NCBI GenBank assembly: GCA_017524525.1
Contig: JAFXVM010000016.1
Span: 62,001-126,000 of the forward strand
Origin: Alphaproteobacteria bacterium
GTDB lineage: Bacteria > Pseudomonadota > Alphaproteobacteria > Rs-D84
Length of the DNA stretch: 64,000 nucleotides
Direction of reading: 5' to 3'
In this document: piece after piece, positions 1 through 8,849 of the stretch
Numbering within the stretch: the stretch's first letter is position 1
How the letters are laid out: each line of letters opens with the position of its first letter
Program-made: the position numbers and the translations under genes
Notes under the pieces: model-generated
What the model saw: only the letters and a program-made list of their open reading frames with translations
Told to the model about the DNA's origin: nothing
Database searches by the model: none

Positions 1-1
1 T

Positions 2-109
2 CATAAAAAATTAGGCGTGGATGGCAGTATACGTATTTCTGTAGGACCTTGGAACACAATGGAAGATGCAAAATATATTATCGATAATATAAAAAAAGTT
101 GTGGGGTAA
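2..109 (+). CDS. sufS: Cysteine desulfurase SufS, C-terminal end only (cut by window edge)
   Basis: An open frame enters from the left edge and ends in TAA at 107-109. The 35 visible residues include VDGSIRISVGPWNT, the C-terminal strand typical of class V, SufS-type PLP cysteine desulfurases, followed by a closing helix. These enzymes take sulfur from cysteine as a persulfide and pass it to SufE/SufU and the SufBCD scaffold. The next genes, a DUF59 protein and SufE, belong to the same pathway, which supports the call. Catalytic residues lie outside the window, so identity rests on a short tail plus context. Confidence 0.75.
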   Translation, partial: HKKLGVDGSIRISVGPWNTMEDAKYIIDNIKKVVG

Positions 110-110
110 T

Positions 111-425
111 ATGGCATTTAATCGTGAAAGCATTATTGAAGAAATAAAGAAAGTTTATGACCCTGAAATTCCTGTGAATATTTGGGATTTAGGGCTTATT
201 TATGATATTTCCATAAATGATGATGGTGTGGTTATAGAAATGACTTTTACTAGTCCTACGTGTCCAATGATGGAAGAAATTATGCAACAGGTTAAAGATA
301 ACGTTGAAACAATTACAGATGGTAAACCCGTGGATGTGAAATTGGTTTGGGAACCAGCGTGGGATTTGTCTAGGATGAGCGAACAAGCCCGTATAGAATT
401 AGATTTAACAGAGCAAGGGTGGTAA
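111..425 (+). CDS. sufT: SufT-like DUF59/MIP18-family Fe-S assembly protein
   Basis: A 104-residue protein of the DUF59 (MIP18/PaaD-like) family. The N-terminus has the family motif VYDPEIPVNIWDLGLIYDI, and a conserved cysteine lies in the TSPTCPMME segment. SufT-type proteins help mature Fe-S proteins in organisms that use SUF. The ATG at 111 lies one base after the SufS stop codon. A TTG at 99 would extend the frame into sufS, but the ATG gives the usual N-terminus. The order sufS-sufT-sufE indicates one operon. No transmembrane segment or signal peptide is visible. The family is clear; the exact biochemical role is inferred from relatives. Confidence 0.87.
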   Translation: MAFNRESIIEEIKKVYDPEIPVNIWDLGLIYDISINDDGVVIEMTFTSPTCPMMEEIMQQVKDNVETITDGKPVDVKLVWEPAWDLSRMSEQARIELDLTEQGW

Positions 426-428
426 TTT

Positions 429-791
429 ATGACTTATGGTGAAATAAAAGCGGCGTTGTCTTTGGTAAAAGAAGATGTTGAAAAATTGGAAATGGTGATG
501 GATTTTGGAAAAAATCTTGAACCTGTACCAGTTGATGCAAAATGTACTGAAATTTTAGGATGTACATCTTTTGTAAAAATATGCGAAAAAGATGGTCGTT
601 TTTATGGTGTTGCCGATTCGGCTATGGTAAGGGGGATTGTTGCTATTATTTTGTCTATGGTGGATGGTAAAAGCGTAGAAGAAATAAAAAAAATGGATTT
701 ATTGTGCGAATTTGATGGTCTTAATCTGCATTTTGGTGCTGCAAGATTAAATGGTGTGCAATCTATGATTAGTTTTTTTAAGAATTTATGA
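429..791 (+). CDS. sufE: SufE sulfur-acceptor protein
   Basis: A 120-residue protein matching SufE, which takes the persulfide sulfur from SufS and hands it to the SufBCD scaffold. The acceptor cysteine is C45 in the motif GCTSFV, matching GCxSxVW of the family. The rest follows the SufE fold, including an AMVRGIVAIILSMVDGKS segment near residues 65-83. The gene begins three bases after the sufT stop. Length is slightly below the usual 130-145 residues, but both ends look complete. Confidence 0.9.
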   Translation: MTYGEIKAALSLVKEDVEKLEMVMDFGKNLEPVPVDAKCTEILGCTSFVKICEKDGRFYGVADSAMVRGIVAIILSMVDGKSVEEIKKMDLLCEFDGLNLHFGAARLNGVQSMISFFKNL

Positions 792-828
792 TAAAATACT
801 TACGAATAAGAAAAAGGAAAGGTTATTT

Positions 829-1122
829 ATGAGGGATGATGAAAAAATGTTCAACATAGGTGTTACGATGTTATGCAGCGTAATTTGCCTTATTGCTTTT
901 CTTCAAGTTTGTTATCGTGTGCAAAATAATAATTTGAATTCTGTTCGACGCAGTCTTGAAAATACAAAGCAAGAATATGATATTGCAGGAACAAGATTTT
1001 CATCGCTTTCTTCGGCTGGGATGTTGCGGGGGTCTGTGATGGGTAATAATCCGCAGGCAGAAACAGTGTCGTTCAGCAAAAATATTCGTATAGATGATAT
1101 ACCAATGGTGGAAGAACAATGA
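829..1122 (+). CDS. ftsL: FtsL-like bitopic division protein
   Basis: A 97-residue protein with a short cytoplasmic N-terminus, one transmembrane segment at about residues 9-28 and a periplasmic region predicted to be helical or coiled coil at about 30-55. That layout, with the stop codon overlapping the start of a class B penicillin-binding protein by four bases, matches FtsL, a poorly conserved subunit of the FtsQLB/FtsWI division complex. The ATG at 829 follows the ribosome binding site AAGGAAAGG. The sequence alone does not prove FtsL; position and topology are the main evidence. Confidence 0.6.
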   Translation: MRDDEKMFNIGVTMLCSVICLIAFLQVCYRVQNNNLNSVRRSLENTKQEYDIAGTRFSSLSSAGMLRGSVMGNNPQAETVSFSKNIRIDDIPMVEEQ

Positions 1123-2783
1123 GTTTTGACATAGGCTATGATGTTTTGCCGCATGAATACAAAGGCGCTGTTTATAATCGCGAAAGTGCGAATCGGTTAC
1201 GCTGGGTAAAATTTGGTTTCGTTTTAATGTTTTGTGTTTTTATCGCTAGAACTTTGCAACTGGGGCTGCAAAGCAACGACATAGGAAAATATAATGGCTA
1301 TGCTAATGAAATAGAAAGTCGTGCTGATATCATTGACAGAAATGGTGTCGTTTTGGCAAAAAGTGTAAAATCTGGTAACATAAAATTATTCCCTGGTCGT
1401 GTTAAGGATAAAGATATAAATGAAGTTGCAAATGTAATTCATGAAATTGCACCTATGGATTATAGTGTAAGTGATGCTCTTAATTTAATCAAATCTGGTA
1501 AACGTGGGTTGTATATTAAAAAGAATGCAAGTGAAGAACAGATTAAACTGGTTAAAGAAGCGCACAGAAAATATAACTGTTTTGAGGTCGAACAATTTAC
1601 ACGACGTCGTTATCCGCAAAGAAATGTTTTTGCGCATGTTGTGGGATTTGCTGGTAAAGACGCAGGATTAGAGGGTGTTGAATATATTTATGATGAATAT
1701 TTAAAGGAAAACGAAGATCCTTTGAGACTTTCTATTGATTCGCGCGTTCAAAATATTTTTTATGAACAGTTAAGTATCGCTATGAATAAATATCAAGCCA
1801 AAGGCGCCATGGGAATGTTGATGAATTCCAGTACTGGTGAAATGATTGCGATGGTTCAAATTCCTGATTACGACCCAAATGATATAAATTCAAGTTCGGC
1901 ATCTGTGCGTAAATTTAAATTATTACGTAATAATTTTGAAATGGGGTCTATATTTAAGATATTTAATACTGCGCTGGCTTATGAAAATAATTTGCAGAAC
2001 AAAGATTACAAAGTAGATCAACCTTTGATGATTTATGATAAATTTGGCAGACCTGCAATGAAAAAACCTATTGATGATGTTGCTTCTTTTAAACGGGATG
2101 TTGTTAAAAAAATGGGCAAAAGAAGTTTGAAGGCTCCAGAAATAATGTTGTATTCCTGTAATGTAGGAAGTGCCAGAATAGCATTAGATTTGCCAAATGG
2201 TGCCCAGAAAGAATTTTTCCATAGATTGAATTTTGATAAACCTTTGGATTTGGAATTTGGAAAAACAGAAACGGCATTAACATATAAAGTATGGGGACCT
2301 ACGGAAAGGGCGACTGCGGCATTTGGACATGGAATAGCAGTAACTCCTATGCATTTGTTATTGGCTGTGAATGCTATGACAAACGGTGGAATTTATATTT
2401 ATCCTACGCTTTTGAAACGTAATATAGGCGCGGTTCGTGGAGAAAGAGTTTTAAATGCAGATATTTCTGCGAAATTGCGTAATATCATGTTTAATATCGC
2501 TGAACAAACTACTGCTAAAAAGGCAAGAGTAAAAGGAATAGAAGTTGGTGGAAAAACAGGAACAGCAGAAAAACGTGGTGCTGATAGAAGAACAGATAAA
2601 AACAGAAATACAACAGTCTTTACAGGAATATTCCCAGTGTCTGCGCCGCAATATATTATAATGATTATGCTGGACGAACCCCAAGGAACAAAAGAATCAG
2701 GGGGCTGGAAAACTGCTGCTTGGAATGCTGTGCCGACTGCTGGGGCGATTTTAGATGGCATAGTTCCATTATTGTTTGAATAA
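1119..2783 (+). CDS. ftsI: Class B penicillin-binding protein FtsI/PBP3 (septal peptidoglycan transpeptidase)
   Basis: A 554-residue monofunctional transpeptidase that cross-links septal peptidoglycan. An N-terminal transmembrane anchor lies at about residues 31-50, followed by the PBP dimerisation domain (ESRADIIDRNGVVLA near 66-80) and the transpeptidase domain from about 205. All three active-site motifs are present: SxxK as S277-IF-K280, SxN as S346-C-N348, and KTG at 479-481. The start overlaps the FtsL-like gene by four bases, implying translational coupling. It is closer to FtsI than to PBP2 because of the FtsL-like neighbour and the lack of a rodA neighbour. Confidence 0.88.
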   Translation: MSFDIGYDVLPHEYKGAVYNRESANRLRWVKFGFVLMFCVFIARTLQLGLQSNDIGKYNGYANEIESRADIIDRNGVVLAKSVKSGNIKLFPGRVKDKDINEVANVIHEIAPMDYSVSDALNLIKSGKRGLYIKKNASEEQIKLVKEAHRKYNCFEVEQFTRRRYPQRNVFAHVVGFAGKDAGLEGVEYIYDEYLKENEDPLRLSIDSRVQNIFYEQLSIAMNKYQAKGAMGMLMNSSTGEMIAMVQIPDYDPNDINSSSASVRKFKLLRNNFEMGSIFKIFNTALAYENNLQNKDYKVDQPLMIYDKFGRPAMKKPIDDVASFKRDVVKKMGKRSLKAPEIMLYSCNVGSARIALDLPNGAQKEFFHRLNFDKPLDLEFGKTETALTYKVWGPTERATAAFGHGIAVTPMHLLLAVNAMTNGGIYIYPTLLKRNIGAVRGERVLNADISAKLRNIMFNIAEQTTAKKARVKGIEVGGKTGTAEKRGADRRTDKNRNTTVFTGIFPVSAPQYIIMIMLDEPQGTKESGGWKTAAWNAVPTAGAILDGIVPLLFE

Positions 2784-2785
2784 AA

Positions 2786-2814
2786 TTGCTATTTTAAGAA
2801 ATTTGTATTATAAT
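2786..2814 (+). promoter_or_regulatory. Promoter for recJ operon
   Basis: TTGCTA at 2786-2791 and TATAAT at 2809-2814 are separated by 17 bp, directly after the ftsI stop. The predicted transcript would start near 2821, about 20 bases ahead of the recJ GTG at 2843. Confidence 0.6.
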
Positions 2815-2842
2815 TATACCGACAATAAAAAAAGAGTGTAGC

Positions 2843-4597
2843 GTGCGTAAGATAGTAGAAAGTTCTATGCTTGGTAAAGCATGGACCGTGTCGGATAATA
2901 ATAATCTAGGTATAGATGTAAACGATACAGAAAATTTAGTCAAAAATATTTTAAAATCTCGTGGCATAGAAGACGAGACGCAGATTTTGCGTTTTTTGCA
3001 TCCGTCTATTAAAGAGTATATGCCAGATCCTTTTGTTTTGAAAGATATGGATGTGGCGACACGGGTAATTGCAGATGCTGTGTGTGCTCATAAAAAAATC
3101 GCGATTTATGGCGATTATGATGTTGATGGTATAACTTCCACTGCGATTTTTGTAAAATATTTGCGCAAAATAGGTGTTGATGTTTCTTGGTATTTGCCAA
3201 CCAGAGAAGGCGAAGGTTATGGGTTAAATATATCTGCCGTTGAACAAATTGCACAAAGCGGTGTCAGTTTAATGATAACTGTCGATTGCGGTATAAGCGG
3301 CGTAGATGAAGTAAAAAAAGCGAAAGAACTGGGGTTGGCTGTTGTAATTACGGATCATCATTCGCCGGATAATGTTTTGCCAGATGCAGATGCTATTGTG
3401 AACCCTAAACGCGAAGATGACAAATCAGGTCTGTCTTTTTTGGCAGGGGTCGGGGTCGCGTTTTTGACTGTGGTTGCATTGAATCGTGAATTGAAAAATA
3501 GAAACTTTTTCAATGAAAATATACCACAAATAAATTTGTTAAACTATATGGATTTTGTCGCACTTGGGACAATATGTGATACTATGCCTTTGGTTGATTT
3601 AAATCGTGCTTTTGTATCAACAGGATTAAAAGTTTTGGGTTTGAGACAAAATCTTGGTCTTCGTACATTGATGGACTTGGCCGGTATAAAGCAGCCTTCG
3701 GTGTATGCTGTGGGCTTTGCTTTGGGCCCCCGTCTTAATGCGGCAGGGCGTCTTGATTCTGCCGCGCCAGCATTGGAATTATTGTTAACTGAAAACCCAT
3801 TAGTGGCAAATGATTTAGCAAACAGATTGCATCACATGAACCAAGAAAGAATAGATATTCAAAATTCTATTATGATTAATGCAATAGAAATGGCAAACAA
3901 ATGTTGCGAAAAAGGCAGATGCAGTTTATTCGTTTGTGGCGATAATTGGCATGGTGGCGTTATGGGAATTATCGCAGGTAGATTAAAAGATAAATATAAT
4001 TTGCCTACATGTGTTGCAACTCGTAATGATGGGATAATAAATGGTTCGGGGCGTTCTGTGTCGAATATAGATTTGGGTAAAATAATTCACGAAGCATTGT
4101 CTTTGGGAATTTTGACAGAGGGTGGTGGACATGCGGCTGCCGCTGGTTTTACATTGAATGTTGACCGTGAACAAGATTTTTGCGATTTTCTTGAAAAGTC
4201 TGTTAATGAACAATTAAAAGGGGAAAAACCAAATCCTGAAATTATCGTTGATGCCCAGATTGATGCATCTGGTGCTACCATGAAATTGATTGAAAGTTTG
4301 GCTGATTTGGCTCCGTTTGGGCAAGGAAATCCAGAACCGAATTTCGTCCTTTGTGGCTGTGTTTTAAAATTTGCCAGTGTTATGGGTAATGGCGCGCATT
4401 TACGCGGAGTGGTAAGAACCAGTAATGGAAATCAGTTGTCTTTTGTTGGTTTTAATTTAGTGGGGACGCCTGTTGGTGATTTTTTACTGGACGAAGCGAA
4501 CACAAATACTAAAATAATGATGTTGGGCAAATTGAAAGAAAACGACTATAATGGTCGTTTAAGCGTTCAATTTAGTTTGGAAGATATGGCTTTATGA
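2843..4597 (+). CDS. recJ: Single-stranded-DNA exonuclease RecJ
   Basis: A 584-residue DHH-family 5'-3' exonuclease of recombinational and mismatch repair. The phosphoesterase motifs are visible: DYDVDG at 91-96, VDCG at 147-150 and DHH at 171-173. The DHHA1 motif EGGGHAAAAG follows near residue 430, and a C-terminal OB-like region follows that. Length matches typical RecJ (about 570-600). The start is GTG at 2843, preceded by AAAGAG. The last four bases overlap the next DHH-family gene, so the two are probably co-translated. Confidence 0.93.
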   Translation: MRKIVESSMLGKAWTVSDNNNLGIDVNDTENLVKNILKSRGIEDETQILRFLHPSIKEYMPDPFVLKDMDVATRVIADAVCAHKKIAIYGDYDVDGITSTAIFVKYLRKIGVDVSWYLPTREGEGYGLNISAVEQIAQSGVSLMITVDCGISGVDEVKKAKELGLAVVITDHHSPDNVLPDADAIVNPKREDDKSGLSFLAGVGVAFLTVVALNRELKNRNFFNENIPQINLLNYMDFVALGTICDTMPLVDLNRAFVSTGLKVLGLRQNLGLRTLMDLAGIKQPSVYAVGFALGPRLNAAGRLDSAAPALELLLTENPLVANDLANRLHHMNQERIDIQNSIMINAIEMANKCCEKGRCSLFVCGDNWHGGVMGIIAGRLKDKYNLPTCVATRNDGIINGSGRSVSNIDLGKIIHEALSLGILTEGGGHAAAAGFTLNVDREQDFCDFLEKSVNEQLKGEKPNPEIIVDAQIDASGATMKLIESLADLAPFGQGNPEPNFVLCGCVLKFASVMGNGAHLRGVVRTSNGNQLSFVGFNLVGTPVGDFLLDEANTNTKIMMLGKLKENDYNGRLSVQFSLEDMAL

Positions 4598-5550
4598 TGA
4601 AAAAAATAGAATTATTAATAGAAAAAATAAAAAACGCGAAATCTATCGCTATATCTGGACATAAAAATCCAGATGGAGATGCTTTGTGTTCTGTGTTGGC
4701 ATTGAAAAAAATTATTGAATTGAATTTTGGTAAAAAACCAGTTGTTATTTACGATGGTAATATTCCAAAAGATTTAGATAATGTACCTTTGCGAGATTCA
4801 GCATGTTTTTATGCGCATATTCCAGAAAAAACAAAATATGATTTATATTTGCTGGTTGATTATGGCACAAGAAAACATTTAGGTGGCGTAGAAAAATTTG
4901 TGAATAGTGCTGATTTTGTGGTTGAATTTGACCATCATAATAATGATGATTTGGTGGGAACATTGTGTTTTGATGATACTGAAAAGGCTGCGGCTGCTCA
5001 AATTATATATGATATCGCGCGCAAGGCTAAGTTTGAAATTGATGACGATATTAGAAATTTGTTGGCCATAGGTATTATTACAGATACTGGTAATTTTAAA
5101 TTTGTGCGTCGCAATGATGTGTTGCTTGATATGGCGTCGTTGGTTGATGCTGGTGTCTGTATAGCAAATTTAGTGAATCTTTTGAATAACAAAGATAAAA
5201 AAACCGTTCTTGTTGAATCAAAGGCGGCAAGCGAAGCTGAATTTTTTATGAAAGGTCGTCTTGCAATTGCGACAATAGGTCGTAAAGATTATAAAAAACT
5301 GGATGGTCGTGGCGAATTGGTTTTGCGCGTGTTGGGTGAAATACACGGGGTAGATTATGTTGTGTTGTTAAAGGAACAGCGCGAAAATCAGGTTGGAATT
5401 TCTTTCCGCAGTCGTAATAAACCGATAAATAAAATTGCGGAATCATTTGGGGGAGGCGGGCATTTATATGCAGCAGGTGCTGTGGTCCAGGATAGTTTGG
5501 AAAATGTACACGAACAGGTAATAAATGCTTTCAAGGAGATGTTAAAATGA
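4594..5550 (+). CDS. DHH-family phosphoesterase, NrnA-like (nanoRNase / pAp phosphatase)
   Basis: A 318-residue DHH/DHHA1 protein. The N-terminal domain has SGHKNPDGDA (H23, D27, D29), a metal-binding aspartate at D89 and DHH at 113-115. The C-terminal DHHA1 domain has GGGGHLYAAGA near residue 285. Relatives of this size (NrnA) degrade short oligoribonucleotides and dephosphorylate pAp, and some act on cyclic dinucleotide products such as pApA. That is notable because a c-di-AMP synthase lies in the same window at 53993. The gene overlaps recJ and lolA by four bases each. Substrate cannot be decided from sequence. Confidence 0.82.
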   Translation: MMKKIELLIEKIKNAKSIAISGHKNPDGDALCSVLALKKIIELNFGKKPVVIYDGNIPKDLDNVPLRDSACFYAHIPEKTKYDLYLLVDYGTRKHLGGVEKFVNSADFVVEFDHHNNDDLVGTLCFDDTEKAAAAQIIYDIARKAKFEIDDDIRNLLAIGIITDTGNFKFVRRNDVLLDMASLVDAGVCIANLVNLLNNKDKKTVLVESKAASEAEFFMKGRLAIATIGRKDYKKLDGRGELVLRVLGEIHGVDYVVLLKEQRENQVGISFRSRNKPINKIAESFGGGGHLYAAGAVVQDSLENVHEQVINAFKEMLK

Positions 5551-6161
5551 AAAAAATAATATTTGCTTTTTTAGTTGGAATTGTTTGTTTGTCTGCAAAT
5601 GGGGCTGTTGATAAAGGTTTGGTAAAAAGCGCAGAAAAATATCTTAATTCAATAACTGGTTTACAGGGTGGTTTTGTTCAAACTTCCAATGGTCAAAAAC
5701 AGCATGGAACTTTTTCAATGTTGCGTCCTGGTCGTGTTAGATTGGATTACAAAGATGCACCAATTCAATTGATTGCTGATGGTAAAGATTTATATTTTTA
5801 TGATAAATCTTTGGATCAAATAACAACTGTGCCTTTGACCAGTACTCCTGCGGGAATATTGGTTCGCAAAAAAATCGATTTACAAAACGCAGATATAAAC
5901 GTTGTTGAAACTTCAAGTGATAAAAATACTTTTACTTTGAAAATGAATTTGCGGGGGCAAGAAGGTCTGGGAAATATGTCTGTGGTTTTTGATAAAAAAC
6001 CTGTAAAGTTAAATTCTTGGTCTGTGGTTGACGCAACTTCTGCTAAGACAGATGTTGTTTTTCAAAATTTGAAAACCAAGACAGATTTTGGAAAAAATTA
6101 TTTCCAATTATCACGTCATAAAACTGTGTCTACAAGTGGTGGCGATGATTTCTATGATTAA
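5547..6161 (+). CDS. lolA: Outer-membrane lipoprotein carrier LolA
   Basis: A 204-residue periplasmic protein with a Sec signal peptide (residues 1-19, ending ANGA). The mature protein shows LolA features: GGFVQTSNGQKQHGTFSMLR followed by PGRVRLDY and a DGKDLYFYD strand. LolA carries lipoproteins released by LolCDE across the periplasm to the outer membrane. Several lipoproteins in this window would be clients. The start overlaps the preceding stop by four bases. Confidence 0.87.
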   Translation: MKKIIFAFLVGIVCLSANGAVDKGLVKSAEKYLNSITGLQGGFVQTSNGQKQHGTFSMLRPGRVRLDYKDAPIQLIADGKDLYFYDKSLDQITTVPLTSTPAGILVRKKIDLQNADINVVETSSDKNTFTLKMNLRGQEGLGNMSVVFDKKPVKLNSWSVVDATSAKTDVVFQNLKTKTDFGKNYFQLSRHKTVSTSGGDDFYD

Positions 6162-6169
6162 GGTGAAAT

Positions 6170-6457
6170 ATGTTTGGTATCAGTTGGACCGAATTTTTAG
6201 TAATTTTATTAGTCGCAATTTGTGTTGTGCCAGCAAAATATTGGCCTGAGGTGGCGCGCTTTTTTGCGCGTGTTTTTAAATATATAAGAAATTTGGTATG
6301 GAAAATTACTGATTTTACTGAATCAGTTCAACAACGTATAGAGTTAGAAAAACCTATTGATGATTTGTTGGAAAACGCTACGCAAAATGTGTTTGAACCA
6401 AAAAGAATCAAGAAAACATCAAAGAAAAAGCGAATAAAAATTATAAAGAAAAAATGA
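6170..6457 (+). CDS. tatB: Sec-independent translocase subunit TatB (or TatA/B)
   Basis: A 95-residue protein with one N-terminal transmembrane helix (about 6-20), a glutamate at position 8 as in TatB, a proline hinge (VVPAKYWPEVAR) and an amphipathic helix, ending in a very lysine-rich tail. With TatC immediately downstream, overlapping by four bases, it would form the receptor for folded twin-arginine proteins. Only one TatA/B gene is present here; it may serve both roles, or a separate tatA may lie elsewhere. Confidence 0.82.
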   Translation: MFGISWTEFLVILLVAICVVPAKYWPEVARFFARVFKYIRNLVWKITDFTESVQQRIELEKPIDDLLENATQNVFEPKRIKKTSKKKRIKIIKKK

Positions 6458-7161
6458 AAATGACATTGATGCAACATTTTGCAGAATTACGGCGCAGAAT
6501 ATTGTGGGTTGCGTTGATTTTTATTCTGGCGTTTTGTTTTGGATGGGTGGTTGCTCCAAATGTAGAGGTTTTTTTAACAGCGCCTTTGTTGAATGCATGG
6601 GATGATGCTTCGCTTTTATATACAGGGATAACAGATGGGTTGATGATACAGTTTTCTTTGGCAACAATGATTGCGTTGATAATAACTGTGCCTGTGTTTT
6701 TATGGCATGTATGGGCGTATATTGCGCCGGGTTTACATAAAAACGAAAAACAGTTTTTGGTGCCGATATTTTTGATTTCTCCGTTGTTGTTTGTGATTGG
6801 GGCTGCGTTTGCGTTTTATGTTTTGTTTCCGTTTGCATTTAAATTCTTTCTTGAGATAAATGAATCTGCGAACTTTCCGGTTGTTTTATTGCCGGCGGTC
6901 ACGGGCTATTTGGCCTTTGCAATTGGTATGTTAAAGGTTTTTGGAATCGCCTTTCAAATGCCGCTTGTGCTGGTTGGGTTGAATAGAATAGGGGTTCTTT
7001 CAAGAAAGACTGCGATACAAAGTCGTAAATATGTAATTGTGTTAATATTTATTATGGCCGCTGTATTGACGCCACCTGACGTTATTTCTCAAATTTTATT
7101 GGCGTTGCCGATGTTATTGCTTTTCGAACTTAGTATACTTTTTATGAAAAAAGACTCATAA
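6454..7161 (+). CDS. tatC: Sec-independent translocase subunit TatC
   Basis: A 235-residue polytopic membrane protein with about six transmembrane segments. The N-terminus carries the TatC signature HFAELRRRILW, the twin-arginine signal-binding site, and the loop after the second helix has WAYIAPGLHKNEK. The later segment VLTPPDVISQILLALPM is also typical. Together with tatB it forms the export site for folded proteins. Length is normal (230-260). Confidence 0.94.
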   Translation: MKMTLMQHFAELRRRILWVALIFILAFCFGWVVAPNVEVFLTAPLLNAWDDASLLYTGITDGLMIQFSLATMIALIITVPVFLWHVWAYIAPGLHKNEKQFLVPIFLISPLLFVIGAAFAFYVLFPFAFKFFLEINESANFPVVLLPAVTGYLAFAIGMLKVFGIAFQMPLVLVGLNRIGVLSRKTAIQSRKYVIVLIFIMAAVLTPPDVISQILLALPMLLLFELSILFMKKDS

Positions 7162-7188
7162 ATATTTTATTTTAGCCTTGTTTTGTGG

Positions 7189-7194
7189 TATAAT
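7189..7194 (+). promoter_or_regulatory. TATAAT -10 element close to a GTG start (possible leaderless mRNA)
   Basis: TATAAT at 7189-7194, preceded by TGTGG, lies only seven bases before the GTG at 7202. A transcript from this element would begin at or next to the start codon. No ribosome binding site is visible. I do not see a convincing -35 element. Confidence 0.45.
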
Positions 7195-7201
7195 TTTTAT
7201 C

Positions 7202-8845
7202 GTGGAAATAAGAAGTTTTCTTTATAAGGCGTTTGTTTTTTGCGCACTTGGTTTGTGTGCCTGTGATTTGCAACCAAAAATCGCTTCTATTCCTGATAGC
7301 GTTGGTATGTTTATTGAAGACAGGTATCCCGCGTTGTTGGCGGACCCAGAAACACAACCTGAAATTTATAATTCTGCGGTGACAGATTATGGTGTGTACG
7401 CATCGCCTGAATTGTACGGTTCTTCGAACATAGATGATTATGTTTTATATGCCAGTGTGGATGACTATGTTTTATTGCCAGAAGAAGATACTGTTGAGAC
7501 TGTTGATAAAGAAGAAGATATAGAAGAACCAGAAATAATTGAACAAGAAGAAAAATCACAAACACAAATCGAACAAGAAACAGAAGAAAAAATCCAAGAA
7601 GATTATTTGATTGTTCCTGTGTATGGCGGAAATACCGTTATAGACAAAGTCGAAGATATAAAAGTTCCAGAAAAGAAAAGCGATGATATTGTTGTTGCAA
7701 AAGGGGATACTGTATATTCATTGGCGCGAAAGAACAATATGACGGTTGATGAATTTGCCAAAATAAATAATTTGCGTGAACCGTATACTTTGCGCACAGG
7801 ACAAAAATTAACGACCAAGGCAGCGGCTGTAAAACCAGAAGAAAAAACAACCAAAGAAATTCCAAATATAATCTCACAAGAAAAGGTTAAAGAAATAAAA
7901 GCGGCTGCTGTGGCAAAGGCTGAAAATAAACCAGAAATTAAAACCGTAAAAAAGACAGAAGAAAAGAAAGTTGAAACAACTGTAAAAGAAGATGTTAAAC
8001 CAACCAATACTAAACGCGTCGATGTTCAAGAAATCACGATAGAGAAAGGGGATACATTATATTCTTTGTCGCGTAAATATGAAATACCAGTGAATGATTT
8101 GGCGATTATGAATAAATTGTCTGCACCGTTTAATTTGTCTGTGGGGCAAAAAATAAAAGTGCCAAAATTGACCAGTGTTCCAACTCGTTCTGCGACAGAA
8201 ATAAAAACAAAGACGGAAATTAAAAACGATACGATAAAACCGGTTGAAAAACAGACTGGGAAAAATGCGCCCGAGAAAAAAGAAGTGAAAAAAGTTGCGG
8301 ACAAGTCTGTACAGCAGAAACAGTCGTATACAAAGGCTAAACAACCAGAAACAAAGAATACGAAAAAAGCGGAATCAAAACCAAAAGAATCTGTGAAAAA
8401 AACACAAACTTCGACCAAGATTTCTTCTAATCCAAAGCAAGAATTGCCAAAGATTACGCCACGTTCTTCGTCTAAGTTTTCATGGCCAGTGCGCGGGAAA
8501 ATTTTGTCTGGGTTTGGGCCAAAGAATGGTGGTTTGGTTAATGATGGTATAAACATTGCTGCAAATGCTGGAACTTTGGTGCGCGCAGCAGAAAACGGTG
8601 TTGTTGCGTATGCTGGAAACGAAGTAAGGGGAATGGGAAATTTAATAATTATGCAACACAGCGATGGTTGGATGACTGTGTACGCGCATCTTAGTTCTAT
8701 GACTGTTAAACGCGGCGACAAGATAAATGTCGGACAACAAATTGGAAAAATTGGTCAAACAGGCAAAGTTGATAGACCACAATTACATTTTGAAATTCGT
8801 AAAGGAACCAAAGCATACAACCCGACTCTTTATCTAAAGAAATAA
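7202..8845 (+). CDS. LysM/LytM lipoprotein, NlpD/EnvC-type murein hydrolase activator
   Basis: A 547-residue lipoprotein. The signal ends in the lipobox LCAC (lipidated C21); aspartate at +2 would favour inner-membrane retention by the E. coli rule. A long acidic and lysine-rich linker holds two LysM domains, each with a GDT(V/L)YSL(A/S)RK core, near residues 160-205 and 275-315. The C-terminus (about 430-547) is a LytM/peptidase M23 domain. The first metal-site histidine appears to be asparagine (NDGINIAA), although YAHLS and QLHFEIR are kept. This suggests a non-catalytic activator of amidases in cell separation, like NlpD or EnvC. A TTG at 7178 could extend the frame, but the GTG gives a clean lipoprotein signal. 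Confidence 0.82.
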   Translation: MEIRSFLYKAFVFCALGLCACDLQPKIASIPDSVGMFIEDRYPALLADPETQPEIYNSAVTDYGVYASPELYGSSNIDDYVLYASVDDYVLLPEEDTVETVDKEEDIEEPEIIEQEEKSQTQIEQETEEKIQEDYLIVPVYGGNTVIDKVEDIKVPEKKSDDIVVAKGDTVYSLARKNNMTVDEFAKINNLREPYTLRTGQKLTTKAAAVKPEEKTTKEIPNIISQEKVKEIKAAAVAKAENKPEIKTVKKTEEKKVETTVKEDVKPTNTKRVDVQEITIEKGDTLYSLSRKYEIPVNDLAIMNKLSAPFNLSVGQKIKVPKLTSVPTRSATEIKTKTEIKNDTIKPVEKQTGKNAPEKKEVKKVADKSVQQKQSYTKAKQPETKNTKKAESKPKESVKKTQTSTKISSNPKQELPKITPRSSSKFSWPVRGKILSGFGPKNGGLVNDGINIAANAGTLVRAAENGVVAYAGNEVRGMGNLIIMQHSDGWMTVYAHLSSMTVKRGDKINVGQQIGKIGQTGKVDRPQLHFEIRKGTKAYNPTLYLKK

Positions 8846-8849
8846 CAAT

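Noticed and set aside
8026..8721. 231-codon antisense frame inside the LysM/LytM gene
   Set aside because: It is a shadow of a lysine/threonine-rich coding region; the sense frame has a signal peptide and recognisable domains.
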